Of a stretch of 43,524 bases of DNA, positions 8,188 through 16,987 are shown in pieces. The notes beneath the pieces were generated by a model that saw only the letters and a list, made by a program, of their open reading frames with translations, searched no databases and was not told the DNA's origin. The translations under genes and the position numbers were made by a program. Source of the stretch: Bryobacterales bacterium (lineage in GTDB: Bacteria; Acidobacteriota; Terriglobia; Bryobacterales; Bryobacteraceae). How positions within the stretch are numbered: position 1 is the stretch's first letter; each line of letters starts with the position of its first letter. Location: positions 1 to 43,524 of the forward strand of contig JADLBD010000055.1 in assembly GCA_020847975.1 (NCBI GenBank). The letters run 5' to 3'.

Positions 8188-9933
8188 TTACCCGGCGGGC
8201 GTCACAACCGCCGGAGTCCCACCCAGCCTCTGGATCAAACCCTCCGCCACGCGCTCGCTGAGGGCGGAAATGGTGAGAAACGGATTGACGCCAAGCGACA
8301 CCGGCACAATGGAACCATCGGTGACATATAGCCCGTCGTGCAATGCTCCATTCTCATCAAACACCTGCCCCCGATCATTCACCACGCCGGTAGCATGCGT
8401 TTCCCCCATGGGGCACCCGCCGAGCGGATGTACCGTGATCAACGTGCGAAACGGAGTGAACGCCCAACTGGGATTCTGAATGTATGTTGCTCCCAGCTTA
8501 GTCGCGTGCCCCAGCATCAGCTCATCGGCGATCTGAAACGTTTCCTGCTCGCCCACCTTCGGCCACCGGATCACCGCCTGCCTGGTCGCGCCGTCAAGCT
8601 CGATTCTGCCGCCGGCATTATCATGTCCCACCACCAAATAGAGCATGGTGTAATTCAGGGCGCCCTTCTCGAGCGCTGGATCAATGGCGAACATGTCCCG
8701 CAGCCGGCGTCCGCTCTCCTGGAAGAAATCCCCCGCGTCCGTATCCTTGCCGATCAGAAACGCGAACGTACCACGCGCCGCATCGACGTACGTGAGCGGG
8801 AAAGCGAGATCCTCAATCGTGATCCGTTTACCGGGCGGTTGGTTGGTGTTGTACTTGATGCGCGAAACAATCGTTGGACCGGGTCCCGGTTTGATCCGCG
8901 CCGCCCGGTCGCTGTCCGGATAGGCGCCCCATCCCAGCACGTCCATCCGAACGTCGCTGTTGTAGGCAACCCCGAAGAAATCGCCATTCCCGCTGAAACG
9001 CGTCCCCAACGTGTCCGGCAGGCTCAGGCCCTTCGCCCGGGACCGCAGCAGTACCGTGGGCGATCCCGGCGAACCGGCGGAGACCACCACTGCTCGTTTC
9101 GCTTTCAGGATGGCGCCCTCCGATTGCGGCGGATTCTCCTCCCGGCGAATGCAATACACCAGATATCCGCCCTGCTCGTCCTTCTCAATGTGCTCCACCT
9201 CCACTTGCGGAAAAAGGTGGGCGCCGCCGGAATTCGCGATCGCAAGGTAGTTGGTATCCAGCGTATTCTTCGCGCCTGCATTGCAGCCCGTCACACAGTC
9301 GCCGCAATTGATGCAAGGCTGCTGCGTCACGCCCCATCCATTCTTTCCGTTCGCGGTGAAATTCACCACGATCTGGGCAAGGTCGAAGTCTGCGCCGGGC
9401 ACGCCCTGCTGGCCGAGTTGCAAGGCCTTCACCTTGTTCAGGCTCGCTCCGTCCGGATGTTTGCCCGCGGCAAGGGTGGCTCGCACACGGTCAAACCTCT
9501 GTTGCAACTCCCCGGAGTCCCTGAAGCCGCGGATCGCCTGAGGCCACTGGGGATCATCGAAAGTTTCGCTGTCTGGTTCAATGGCAACGTTGGCATTGAT
9601 GAGCGAAGTGCCGCCGAGCCCGGAGCCCTGCCAGATCGCCATGTCCAGGCCAAACCGGATCTCATGCAAGCCCAGCGGATTCGTGTCACTGCGTAGCGCC
9701 GCCGCGCCTCTATTCAGGTCGTCGGGAAACTGGCCGGGAAGCCATTCCTTTCCTCTCTCGAGAATACACACCGTCGGCTTGGCCCCATTCCCCCAGTTCG
9801 CCGTGGCCAGCCGCGCAGCCGTGATCGAGCCGCCATAACCCGACCCGATAATGATAACGTCATACCCCTCCTGAATCCGGGCATTCCAATTGCTCGCAAG
9901 CGGGGTACGGGTGACTGTTTGCATTTTTGCCAT
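8188..9933 (-). CDS. GMC-family FAD oxidoreductase with a four-cysteine motif
   Basis: The 581-residue protein is a glucose-methanol-choline oxidoreductase of the cholesterol oxidase-like branch. It has the FAD dinucleotide motif VIIIGSGYGGSI (about residues 26-37), GSGLGGTSLINANVAI, HPLGGCPMGETHATG with the catalytic His, and GVNPFLTISALSERV at the end. Residues 207-217 contain CxxCxxCxxxC (CINCGDCVTGC), the spacing of a [4Fe-4S] ferredoxin site. This is recalled to be common in the branch but not explained. The ATG at 9933 follows AAAGGGGG six bases away. There is no signal peptide, so it is probably cytoplasmic. The alcohol substrate is unknown. Confidence 0.9.
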   Translation of the reverse strand: MAKMQTVTRTPLASNWNARIQEGYDVIIIGSGYGGSITAARLATANWGNGAKPTVCILERGKEWLPGQFPDDLNRGAAALRSDTNPLGLHEIRFGLDMAIWQGSGLGGTSLINANVAIEPDSETFDDPQWPQAIRGFRDSGELQQRFDRVRATLAAGKHPDGASLNKVKALQLGQQGVPGADFDLAQIVVNFTANGKNGWGVTQQPCINCGDCVTGCNAGAKNTLDTNYLAIANSGGAHLFPQVEVEHIEKDEQGGYLVYCIRREENPPQSEGAILKAKRAVVVSAGSPGSPTVLLRSRAKGLSLPDTLGTRFSGNGDFFGVAYNSDVRMDVLGWGAYPDSDRAARIKPGPGPTIVSRIKYNTNQPPGKRITIEDLAFPLTYVDAARGTFAFLIGKDTDAGDFFQESGRRLRDMFAIDPALEKGALNYTMLYLVVGHDNAGGRIELDGATRQAVIRWPKVGEQETFQIADELMLGHATKLGATYIQNPSWAFTPFRTLITVHPLGGCPMGETHATGVVNDRGQVFDENGALHDGLYVTDGSIVPVSLGVNPFLTISALSERVAEGLIQRLGGTPAVVTPAG

Positions 9934-9981
9934 ATCTGCCCCCTTTTCTGGCAATATGCGGATCGGGAACAGAGTAGCATT

Positions 9982-10707
9982 CTATTCCGGCATCTGCCAC
10001 GCAGCCGAAAGAATGGCCAGCGCGGCGATGGCCGCCGTCTCGGCACGCAGCACCGCCGGCCCCAAGGAAACCGCCACCCACCCCGCCTCCTCCGCCGCTC
10101 GTCTCTCCCCTTCCGTCCAGCCCCCTTCCGGACCCACCAGCACCGACACGGTATCCTCCGCCCTCCGGTTTCCCGGGAGAATCCGCAGGATCGGCTGCCC
10201 CGCCCCGCTTTCTTCGAGACGATACCGCAACCCGGGCGCGGACAGCGCGGCGCGGAACGCAATCGCCGCGTCCACCTCCGGAGTGCGCCACCGCCTGCAT
10301 TGCTGCGAACTTTCCCGCGTGATGCGGCGCCAGCGCTCCAGCCGCTTCCCCGCCGCGCGGTCCAGTCCTTTCTCGCTCCGCTCCGTGATCACGGGCACAA
10401 TACGCTCGACACCCAGCTCCGTTGCCTTCTCGATCATCCATTCGAAATGGTCGAATTTGATCAGAGACGCATACAGATGCAGCCGCAGAGGCAATTCCCG
10501 CGCCTCCAGCTTCTCGAGAATCCGAAACACCACCTGCTCGCGGCGCGCCAGTTCCACCTCGCCGAGATACAAGTGTTCGTTGTCCGAAATCTCATACCGC
10601 TGCCCCTTCTCCACGCGCAGCACCTTCGTCAGATGCCCTGCCTCATCGCCCAGAATCTCCGCCTTCCCGCTGTGGACGCCATCCACAAAGAACAACCTTC
10701 TCGCCAT
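9982..10707 (-). CDS. rsmE: 16S rRNA (uracil-1498-N3)-methyltransferase
   Basis: RsmE methylates U1498 of 16S rRNA in assembled 30S subunits, using SAM and a SPOUT trefoil-knot fold. The product (241 residues) starts MARRLFFVDG and shows the family blocks SLIKFDHFEWMIEKATELGV, IVPVITERSE, VLVGPEGGWTEGE (knot and SAM loop) and SLGPAVLRAETAAIAAL. The ATG at 10707 is chosen from homology. It is divergent from ruvA with only 22 bp between the start codons, so at least one of the two promoters must overlap coding sequence or give a very short leader. The GMC oxidoreductase gene follows on the same strand. Confidence 0.95.
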   Translation of the reverse strand: MARRLFFVDGVHSGKAEILGDEAGHLTKVLRVEKGQRYEISDNEHLYLGEVELARREQVVFRILEKLEARELPLRLHLYASLIKFDHFEWMIEKATELGVERIVPVITERSEKGLDRAAGKRLERWRRITRESSQQCRRWRTPEVDAAIAFRAALSAPGLRYRLEESGAGQPILRILPGNRRAEDTVSVLVGPEGGWTEGERRAAEEAGWVAVSLGPAVLRAETAAIAALAILSAAWQMPE

Positions 10708-10708
10708 G

Positions 10709-10714
10709 TACAAT
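10709..10714 (+). promoter_or_regulatory. Candidate -10 element of ruvA
   Basis: TACAAT lies in the 22-bp gap between the divergent rsmE and ruvA genes, 15 bases before the ruvA ATG. A start site seven bases downstream would leave a leader of about nine bases. The -35 would fall inside rsmE and is not recognisable. Confidence 0.3.
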
Positions 10715-10729
10715 TGATGATCGCACGAT

Positions 10730-11332
10730 ATGATTGGCTTTCTCCGCGGCTTGCTTCACGAAAAACACCCCAATGAGATTGTGGTGGACGTTCAGGGCGT
10801 CGGCTACCTCGTAACCATCCCCGTATCCACGTTCAGCGCCCTCCCCGACACCGGCAGCGAGGTGAAGCTGCGCATCCACACCCATGTCCGCGAGGATGCC
10901 ATCGCCCTCTTCGGCTTCCTCACCCCGGACGAAAAGCTGCTCTTTGAAAAGCTCATCTCCGTCAGCGGCATCGGGCCGAAACTCGCCATCACCGTGCTCA
11001 GCGGACTCCCCGTGCCCGACCTCGTGGCCGCCATCCGCTCCAGCAATTTGACCCAGTTGACCCGTGTCCCCGGCATCGGAAAGAAAACCGCCGAAAGGCT
11101 GGTCGTCGAACTGCGCGACAAGCTCGAAATGCTGGGAGGCAAGGCCCCCGTCACAGCCGCGGTTACCCCGGCAATGGTCATGAGCGCCGTCGACGAGGAT
11201 GTCCTTTCCGCGCTCGTCAACCTCGGCTGTCCCCGTCCCGCCGCCGAAGCCGCCATCCGCAAGGCGCGCTCCGCCGGTGTTGCCGCCGAGTTCGAACCGC
11301 TTTTCCGGCGGGCTCTCGAACTGGTACGTTAA
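10730..11332 (+). CDS. ruvA: Holliday junction branch migration protein RuvA
   Basis: RuvA binds four-way DNA junctions and loads the RuvB motor for branch migration. The 200-residue product begins MIGFLRGLLHEKHPNEIVVD. It has the N-terminal OB fold, two helix-hairpin-helix motifs (LISVSGIGPKLAITVLSG and LTRVPGIGKKTAERLVVELRD) and a C-terminal domain (ALVNLGCPRPAAEAAIRKA) that contacts RuvB. The length is typical. ruvB follows nine bases later, so the two are co-transcribed; ruvC is not in the window. Confidence 0.97.
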   Translation: MIGFLRGLLHEKHPNEIVVDVQGVGYLVTIPVSTFSALPDTGSEVKLRIHTHVREDAIALFGFLTPDEKLLFEKLISVSGIGPKLAITVLSGLPVPDLVAAIRSSNLTQLTRVPGIGKKTAERLVVELRDKLEMLGGKAPVTAAVTPAMVMSAVDEDVLSALVNLGCPRPAAEAAIRKARSAGVAAEFEPLFRRALELVR

Positions 11333-11341
11333 CCTGAAACC

Positions 11342-12367
11342 ATGCGTGAGAAGGGCATTGCCTCCGCCAGCCCGTTGGAAGGTGACCTCCAGTTTGAGGC
11401 AGCGCTCCGTCCGAAACGGCTCGAGGATTTTACCGGACAGACCAAGCTCAAGGAAAACCTGTCCATCGCCATCGAAGCCGCTCGAAAGCGCGGCGAGGCG
11501 ATGGACCACGTGCTGCTCTATGGCCCTCCCGGCTTGGGCAAGACCACCCTCGCGCACATCATCGCCAACGAACTCGGCGTGGACATCGACCTGACCTCCG
11601 GCCCCGTCATCCAGAAAAAGCTCGACCTCACCGGCATGTTGAGCAATGTCCGCGAGCGGCAGGTCTTTTTTGTCGACGAAATCCACCGCCTGCTCCCGGA
11701 TGTGGAAGAAATGTTCTACTCCGCCCTCGAGGATTTCCGCGTCGATATCGTCGTCGGCCAGGGTCCCGGCGCCCGGACCCACTCCCTCCCCATCCCCCAT
11801 TTCACCGCCATCGGAGCCACCACCCGCATGGGGATGATCAGCGCTCCCATGCGAGGCCGCTTCGGGCTGCTCCTCCGCCTGAACCATTACGACGTCACGG
11901 AACTGCGCCGCATTGTCGAACGCTCGGCCGCGCTTCTCGGAGTCACCGTCGACGGCGAAGGAGCCGAGGAAATCGCCCGCCGCGCCCGGGGCACTCCCCG
12001 TATCGCCAACCGCCTGCTTCGCCGCGTGCGCGACTATGCCCAGGTGCGCGCCGATGGCCACATCGACCTCGCCGTCGCCCGCGTCGCCCTCGACATGCTC
12101 GAAGTGGACCGCTACGGGCTCGACGAGGTGGACCGCAAGATCATGCTCACCATCCTCGAGAAGTACACCGGCGGTCCCGTCGGCCTCAACACCATCGCCG
12201 CCAGCGTCGACGAAGAGGCGGATACCATCGAAGAAGTGTACGAGCCTTACCTGATGCAGCTTGGATTCCTCGACCGCACCATGCGCGGCCGCCGCGCCAC
12301 CGAGCTCGCCTTCCAGTACTTCGGCGTCTCCCGCCGCCTCGAACCCCAGCCCGGGCTCTTCGAATGA
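11342..12367 (+). CDS. ruvB: Holliday junction branch migration helicase RuvB
   Basis: RuvB is the AAA+ hexameric motor that pulls DNA through the RuvA-bound junction. The 341-residue protein has Walker A GPPGLGKTT, Walker B FVDEIHRL, sensor 1 in AIGATTRMGM, the arginine-finger segment APMRGRFG, and sensor 2 in GTPRIANRLLRRVRDYA. The C-terminal winged helix ends with RRLEPQPGLF. The length is normal. Its last four bases overlap the start of folK (ATGA), so folK is probably translated by coupling. Confidence 0.98.
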   Translation: MREKGIASASPLEGDLQFEAALRPKRLEDFTGQTKLKENLSIAIEAARKRGEAMDHVLLYGPPGLGKTTLAHIIANELGVDIDLTSGPVIQKKLDLTGMLSNVRERQVFFVDEIHRLLPDVEEMFYSALEDFRVDIVVGQGPGARTHSLPIPHFTAIGATTRMGMISAPMRGRFGLLLRLNHYDVTELRRIVERSAALLGVTVDGEGAEEIARRARGTPRIANRLLRRVRDYAQVRADGHIDLAVARVALDMLEVDRYGLDEVDRKIMLTILEKYTGGPVGLNTIAASVDEEADTIEEVYEPYLMQLGFLDRTMRGRRATELAFQYFGVSRRLEPQPGLFE

Positions 12368-12891
12368 AGAAACTCTTCCTGGCTCTGGGCAGCAATCTCG
12401 GCGACCGCGAAGAACATCTCCAGCACGCCGCGGATCGCATTGCGGAAGCGGGTGTTCACCTGCTGCGGGCTTCCTCCACCTATGAGACAAAGCCGATGTA
12501 CCTCACCGGCCAGCCCATGTTCCTCAACCTCGTGCTCGAAGGCGAAACAGGCGCCTTCCCCCGAATGCTGTTGAAACGGCTCAAGACGATCGAGCGCGAA
12601 ATGGGGCGGCGCCAGACCGTGCAGAACGGCCCGCGCATCATCGACATCGACATCCTTTTCTTCGGCCGGTTCATCGTCCACACGCCGGAACTCCTGATTC
12701 CCCATCCCAAGCTGCCGGAGCGCCGCTTCGTCCTCGAACCGCTGGCCGAACTCGTCCCGGAATGGCGCCATCCGGTAACTAAACGGACCATGCGCGAACT
12801 GCTCGCGCAGCTACCAGAGGGCGGCGTGCGCAAAGTCGAGTTCGTTGTGCAACTGGAGCGGCAAAAAAGCATAGGGGAACGGCCGCTCTAA
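12364..12891 (+). CDS. folK: 2-amino-4-hydroxy-6-hydroxymethyldihydropteridine pyrophosphokinase
   Basis: FolK transfers pyrophosphate from ATP to 6-hydroxymethyl-7,8-dihydropterin in folate synthesis. The 175-residue product shows LALGSNLGDREEHL, SSTYETKPMYLTGQPMFLN, the signature GPRIIDIDILFFG with the metal-binding Asp pair, and LLIPHPKLPERRFVLEPL. The start ATG overlaps the ruvB stop. Two folate enzymes, FolK and FolD, occur in the window but 7 kb apart and not in one operon. Confidence 0.97.
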   Translation: MKKLFLALGSNLGDREEHLQHAADRIAEAGVHLLRASSTYETKPMYLTGQPMFLNLVLEGETGAFPRMLLKRLKTIEREMGRRQTVQNGPRIIDIDILFFGRFIVHTPELLIPHPKLPERRFVLEPLAELVPEWRHPVTKRTMRELLAQLPEGGVRKVEFVVQLERQKSIGERPL

Positions 12892-12924
12892 ACGCGGAGC
12901 AAGCCGATAAACCTCCGTATTCTC

Positions 12925-12957
12925 CATCCGCGTTGATCGGCGTTCATCTGAGGCCAA
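12925..12957. repeat. Interspersed GCGTTnATC-type repeat
   Basis: The stretch carries two near-identical tandem units of GCGTT-ATC type (CGCGTTGATCG then GCGTTCATCTG). It matches a repeat I recall from intergenic regions of many bacteria, whose chance translations on the other strand read like WPQMNADQRG, as here. A 7-bp inverted repeat (12892-12898 with 12927-12933, ACGCGGA/TCCGCGT) links it to the end of folK and might form a weak hairpin. The assignment to a known repeat family is from memory. Confidence 0.45.
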
Positions 12958-12992
12958 TTCCATTCCACAAAGCCGCCGCTCCCGTCCGCCGC

Positions 12993-12998
12993 TAGAAT
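12993..12998 (+). promoter_or_regulatory. Candidate -10 element of the S55 peptidase gene
   Basis: TAGAAT ends exactly six bases before the GTG at 13005, and no ribosome site is present. This is the same spacing seen before pcm, the permease and tyrS, consistent with leaderless initiation at the GTG. Confidence 0.4.
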
Positions 12999-13004
12999 AT
13001 GTAT

Positions 13005-14753
13005 GTGAGCTTCCGCATCCTTTTCCTGGGAATGCTGTCTCTCTGCGCCTGGGCACAGACTGCGTACATGCCCTTGCGCGAAGTAAAGGCGGGTATGCGC
13101 GGCAAGGGATACACGGTGTTCACGGGCGAGCGCGTGGATCCCTTCGACGTCGAAATCCTCGGCATCCTCGAAAATGCCGGCCCCAAGCAATCGGTCATCC
13201 TCGCAAAGCTCAGCGGCGGGCCATTGCAGCACACCGGCGTCATGCAGGGAATGAGCGGCTCCCCTGTCTACATCAACGGAAGGCTCGTGGGCGCCGTCGC
13301 CCTTGCCTTCGCCTTCTCCAAAGACCCCATCGCCGGCATCCGTCCGTTCGAGGAGATGTTGGAAGCCAAGGCCGTCAATCGCGCTGAAAGCACGCCCCGC
13401 TGCACACCCCTCGCCTGCGAACCGGCGCAAGTGCTCGCGGCTAACATTACGCCCGCGCCCTTTGCCTGGGGCGACGCGAAGTTAGTCGACATCGCCACGC
13501 CCTTGTCCTTCAGCGGATTCACTTCCGCCGCCATCGAAGCCTTCTCCCCGCAATTGCGCGCGCTCGGCCTCGAGCCGAGACAGGGCGTCACCGGAGGCAG
13601 CAGAGCCCGCTTGCCCGCGGGTGACCCCGCGGCTCTCAAGCCCGGCTCGATGATCAGCGTCCAGCTAATGTCCGGCGACATGACCGTCGGAGCCGACGGC
13701 ACCCTCACCGCCATCGACGGCAAGCGCATCTACGCCTTCGGGCACCGCTTCGTTTCCATGGGCGACGTCGAGATGCCGTTCGCCAGCGCCGATGTCATCG
13801 CGCTGCTCCCCAACGTCTCTACCTCGTTCAAGATCTCCACTGCCAGGAAATGGATGGGCGCCATCACCGCGGACTACAGCACAGCCGTCCGCGGTGAAAT
13901 AGGCCGCAAGGCCCACATGGTTCCGGTAAACATCACCGTAAAGGGAGGCGCGCGCCTTTCGAAATACCACGTCGAGATGGTGCGCGACGCCGCGCTCACG
14001 CCATATCTGTTGCAGATGGCGGCCTTCTCCGCCATCGACGCTACCGAGCGCACCCTCGGCACTTCCTCCTACAGCGTTCGACAGCGCGTCGAGTTCGCCA
14101 ACGCCGCGCCCATGAACTCCCTGAACATCTACTCCGGCGAATTCAACATCCCCATGCTTGCCGCCCAAAGCGGAGCCATCCCCGTCGCCTATGCGATGCA
14201 GACCGGTTTTCGCGATCTCAATATCAAGTCCGTCGACCTCGAGATCGAGTCCTTCGAAAAACGCCGGCAGGTCACCATCGAGGAGGTCTCCTCCGGGCGC
14301 CGCACCGTACGTCCCGGCGATACGGTGAACCTCGAAATTGTCTTCGCCAGCGAAGGGCGGCGGTTTACGCGCAAAGCCGCTTACCAGGTGCCGCCGGGGG
14401 CGCCCGCCGGCGTCCTGAACTTCACCGTCTCCGATGCCCTCATGACCAACTTCGCCGAGTTCGGCAAAGTCGTGATGGTTCCTCCCCGCACGCCCGATCA
14501 GGTGGTGCACCTGTTGAACAACCTGCGCGGCAACACCAAGGCCTATGTGCGCGTATGGCGCGCCGAGCCTGCCTTCCAGGCGCAAGGCGAAGATATCCCC
14601 GATCCGCCGCCTTCCGCCGCCAATCTCTACGCGCGCTCCCAAGGCGCAGCCGCAACCCCGAACTACAATTCAAAAATCGCCGAGTTGGATGTGCCTCTCG
14701 ACAACGTCATGGTGAGCGGCTCGAAGACGATTTCCGTGGAAGTGACCGAATGA
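13005..14753 (+). CDS. Secreted SpoIVB-like peptidase (S55 family)
   Basis: The 582-residue product opens with a signal peptide (VSFRILFLGMLSLCAWAQ). Residues 22-110 read VKAGMRGKGYTVF, PFDVEILGILEN and GVMQGMSGSPVYINGR (GMSGSP at 82-87, carrying the presumed nucleophile). A later block, GTLTAIDGKRIYAFGHRF, holds a presumed catalytic His at about 247. Both blocks resemble the serine protease domain of Bacillus SpoIVB, but there the His block precedes the Ser block, so this protein looks permuted. The C-terminal part is a beta-rich region. It overlaps the next gene by four bases (ATGA). The GTG at 13005 is preferred to the ATG at 12999 because of the -10-like hexamer. Role: probably processing of exported proteins; substrate unknown. 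Confidence 0.82.
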   Translation: MSFRILFLGMLSLCAWAQTAYMPLREVKAGMRGKGYTVFTGERVDPFDVEILGILENAGPKQSVILAKLSGGPLQHTGVMQGMSGSPVYINGRLVGAVALAFAFSKDPIAGIRPFEEMLEAKAVNRAESTPRCTPLACEPAQVLAANITPAPFAWGDAKLVDIATPLSFSGFTSAAIEAFSPQLRALGLEPRQGVTGGSRARLPAGDPAALKPGSMISVQLMSGDMTVGADGTLTAIDGKRIYAFGHRFVSMGDVEMPFASADVIALLPNVSTSFKISTARKWMGAITADYSTAVRGEIGRKAHMVPVNITVKGGARLSKYHVEMVRDAALTPYLLQMAAFSAIDATERTLGTSSYSVRQRVEFANAAPMNSLNIYSGEFNIPMLAAQSGAIPVAYAMQTGFRDLNIKSVDLEIESFEKRRQVTIEEVSSGRRTVRPGDTVNLEIVFASEGRRFTRKAAYQVPPGAPAGVLNFTVSDALMTNFAEFGKVVMVPPRTPDQVVHLLNNLRGNTKAYVRVWRAEPAFQAQGEDIPDPPPSAANLYARSQGAAATPNYNSKIAELDVPLDNVMVSGSKTISVEVTE

Positions 14754-16987
14754 TCCGCATCGAAGTAGCAATCCTGCTGGCTATGAGCGCATGCTGCGCC
14801 CGGGCGGCGAGCACAACCTATTGGGAAGTGAACAACTACCAGGAGTTCCTCAAGGGAAGATTGGAGGGACTGTCGCTCACGCGCGACGGCCGCATCCTCC
14901 TCGCGCCGCGCACCGAAACGCTGTTCTCTTCCGATCAGCCCGTCATCTGGAGCATTGCCCAGGGACCCCACTCCGGACTCTACGTCGCCACCGGTCATCG
15001 CGGGCAGGTCTATCACGTCGGCGCGAATGGAAAGAGCGAGTTGCTGTGGACCGCACCCGAGCCCGAGGTCTTCGCCATTACCATTGACGCCCACGGCATC
15101 CTCTACGCCGGAACCTCCCCGGATGGCAAGATCTACCGCATCGAAAAAGGGAAAGCCGCCGAGTATTTCGCGCCGCATTCGAAATACATCTGGGCGCTCG
15201 CGTTTGCCCCGGATGGAGCCCTCTACGCGGGTACAGGCGATGAGGGCAAGGTGTTCCGCATCACCGGACAGGGAAAAGGGGAAGTCTGGTATGAGACCGG
15301 CCAATCCAACGTCACCAGCCTTGCCTTTGACCGCGAATCCCGGCTGCTCGCCGGCACCGAGCCGAACGGCCTGCTCTATCGCATCACCGCCAAGGACAAG
15401 GCATTCGTGCTCTACGACGCCAATCTGCCGGAGATCCGCGCCATCGTTCCCGCCGCCGACGGAAGTCTTTACGTAGCTGCTTTGGGCGGCTCCTTCGGCA
15501 AGAAGCAAGCGGGCGCGGCGGGTGCGGTAGCCTCCATTGGCAGTGCAGTCACGGTCACTGCCCCCACAACCACCATCACCGTCGAATCCTCGCACACCCA
15601 GAGTGGCGTCGAAATCAAACCCAAGCCCGAACCCTCGAAGCCCGCCGCGGCGACAACCGCGCCGGCCGCCGCCACTTCCCCCATCCTCGATCTGACAGGA
15701 GTTGATAAGGCCGCCGTTTACCGCATCCATCCGGACAACCTCGTCGAGACCCTCTGGGTTTCCAAAGAAGAGAACATCTACGACCTTGCCCCCGTCGGCA
15801 AAGACATTCTCTTCTCCACGGACGCTCAGGGGCGCATCTATCGTCTGGACCCCGACCGCAAAGCCACACTCATCCTCGAAACGCGCGAAGGCGAAGCCAC
15901 TCGCCTCATCCCCTCCACCTCCGGAATCGTCGCCGCCACCAGCCACGCCGGAAAACTGCTGCGCATCGGCACGCAGCCTGGAGACAAGGGAACATTGGAA
16001 TCACCCGTGCACGACGCCTCGAATACCGCCCGCTGGGGCAGGCTCTCCTGGCAGGCCGATTTGCCGCAGGGCACGGGACTCTCCATTTCCACCCGCTCCG
16101 GAAACTCCGCCCGCCCCGACAAGACCTGGAGCGATTGGTCCCAACCGGCCACTGCATCCGGCGCCATGGTGAAAAGTCCGAATGCGCGCTACATCCAATG
16201 GAAAGCCGGTCTCACGGGCTCCGGCGGCCGCACCCCGGAGTTGGATAGTGTCACCATCGCCTATCTGCCCCAGAACACTCCGCCCATTGTGAAGAGCATC
16301 CAATTAACGGCCCAGTCCACGGCACAGCCCGCTAAGCCTGCCGCCGCGGCATCGCCTGCGAATTCCGTCTACAGCATCACCGTTACCGACTCCGGCGACA
16401 GCACGGCAACCTCGGCCGGCAACCCCACCCAGACTGTCTCCAGAGGATCCGGCGGGCAGCTTGTCATCACCTGGCAGGCGGAAGACCTCGACGGCGACAA
16501 GATGAGCTACTCGGTCTACTTTCGTGGGGAAGAGGAACAGCAGTGGAAGCTCCTCAAAGCGAACTGGACCGACTTGGCCCTGACGCTTGATGGCGACTCA
16601 CTCGCCGACGGCAGGTATCTGTTCCGCGTGGTAGCCTCCGACGCGCCTTCCAACCCGCTGCCCAACGCCCGCGAAGGGGAACTGATCAGCGCCCCGTTCC
16701 TCGTCGACAACACACCCCCGCTCGTGTCCGCCTCGGCCCGCCGCAACGGATCCGCCGTCGAGATCGAATTGACTGCGGAAGACTCCACCTCCTCCATCCG
16801 CCGCGCCGAGTATTCGCTCGACGCCGGCCCCTGGATCCCGCTGCTCGTCGATGACGGAGTCGCCGATTCGATCAAAGAGCAGTTTCACGGCACTGCGAAC
16901 GCCGTCACCCGGGGCGAGCACCTGCTCGTCTTCCGCGCCTACGACACGGCCGGAAATGCCGGTCTCCACAAGATCGTCCTGCGGTGA
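14750..16987 (+). CDS. Secreted beta-propeller protein coupled to the S55 peptidase
   Basis: The 745-residue product begins with a signal peptide (MIRIEVAILLAMSACCARA). It then has repeated propeller blades of the form LYVATGHRGQVYHV, LYAGTSPDGKIYRI, LYAGTGDEGKVFRI and LLAGTEPNGLLYRI, spaced about 45-50 residues apart. A low-complexity Pro/Ala/Thr stretch interrupts the propeller around residues 250-310, and further blades follow (AVYRIHPDNLV, ILFSTDAQGRIYRL). The C-terminal third looks like Ig/fibronectin-type modules (TWSDWSQPATASGAM; DNTPPLVSASARRNG). The start ATG overlaps the peptidase stop, implying coupled translation and a joint task in the periplasm or at the surface. I recognise no enzyme motif; a binding or scaffold role is an inference. 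Confidence 0.8.
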   Translation: MIRIEVAILLAMSACCARAASTTYWEVNNYQEFLKGRLEGLSLTRDGRILLAPRTETLFSSDQPVIWSIAQGPHSGLYVATGHRGQVYHVGANGKSELLWTAPEPEVFAITIDAHGILYAGTSPDGKIYRIEKGKAAEYFAPHSKYIWALAFAPDGALYAGTGDEGKVFRITGQGKGEVWYETGQSNVTSLAFDRESRLLAGTEPNGLLYRITAKDKAFVLYDANLPEIRAIVPAADGSLYVAALGGSFGKKQAGAAGAVASIGSAVTVTAPTTTITVESSHTQSGVEIKPKPEPSKPAAATTAPAAATSPILDLTGVDKAAVYRIHPDNLVETLWVSKEENIYDLAPVGKDILFSTDAQGRIYRLDPDRKATLILETREGEATRLIPSTSGIVAATSHAGKLLRIGTQPGDKGTLESPVHDASNTARWGRLSWQADLPQGTGLSISTRSGNSARPDKTWSDWSQPATASGAMVKSPNARYIQWKAGLTGSGGRTPELDSVTIAYLPQNTPPIVKSIQLTAQSTAQPAKPAAAASPANSVYSITVTDSGDSTATSAGNPTQTVSRGSGGQLVITWQAEDLDGDKMSYSVYFRGEEEQQWKLLKANWTDLALTLDGDSLADGRYLFRVVASDAPSNPLPNAREGELISAPFLVDNTPPLVSASARRNGSAVEIELTAEDSTSSIRRAEYSLDAGPWIPLLVDDGVADSIKEQFHGTANAVTRGEHLLVFRAYDTAGNAGLHKIVLR

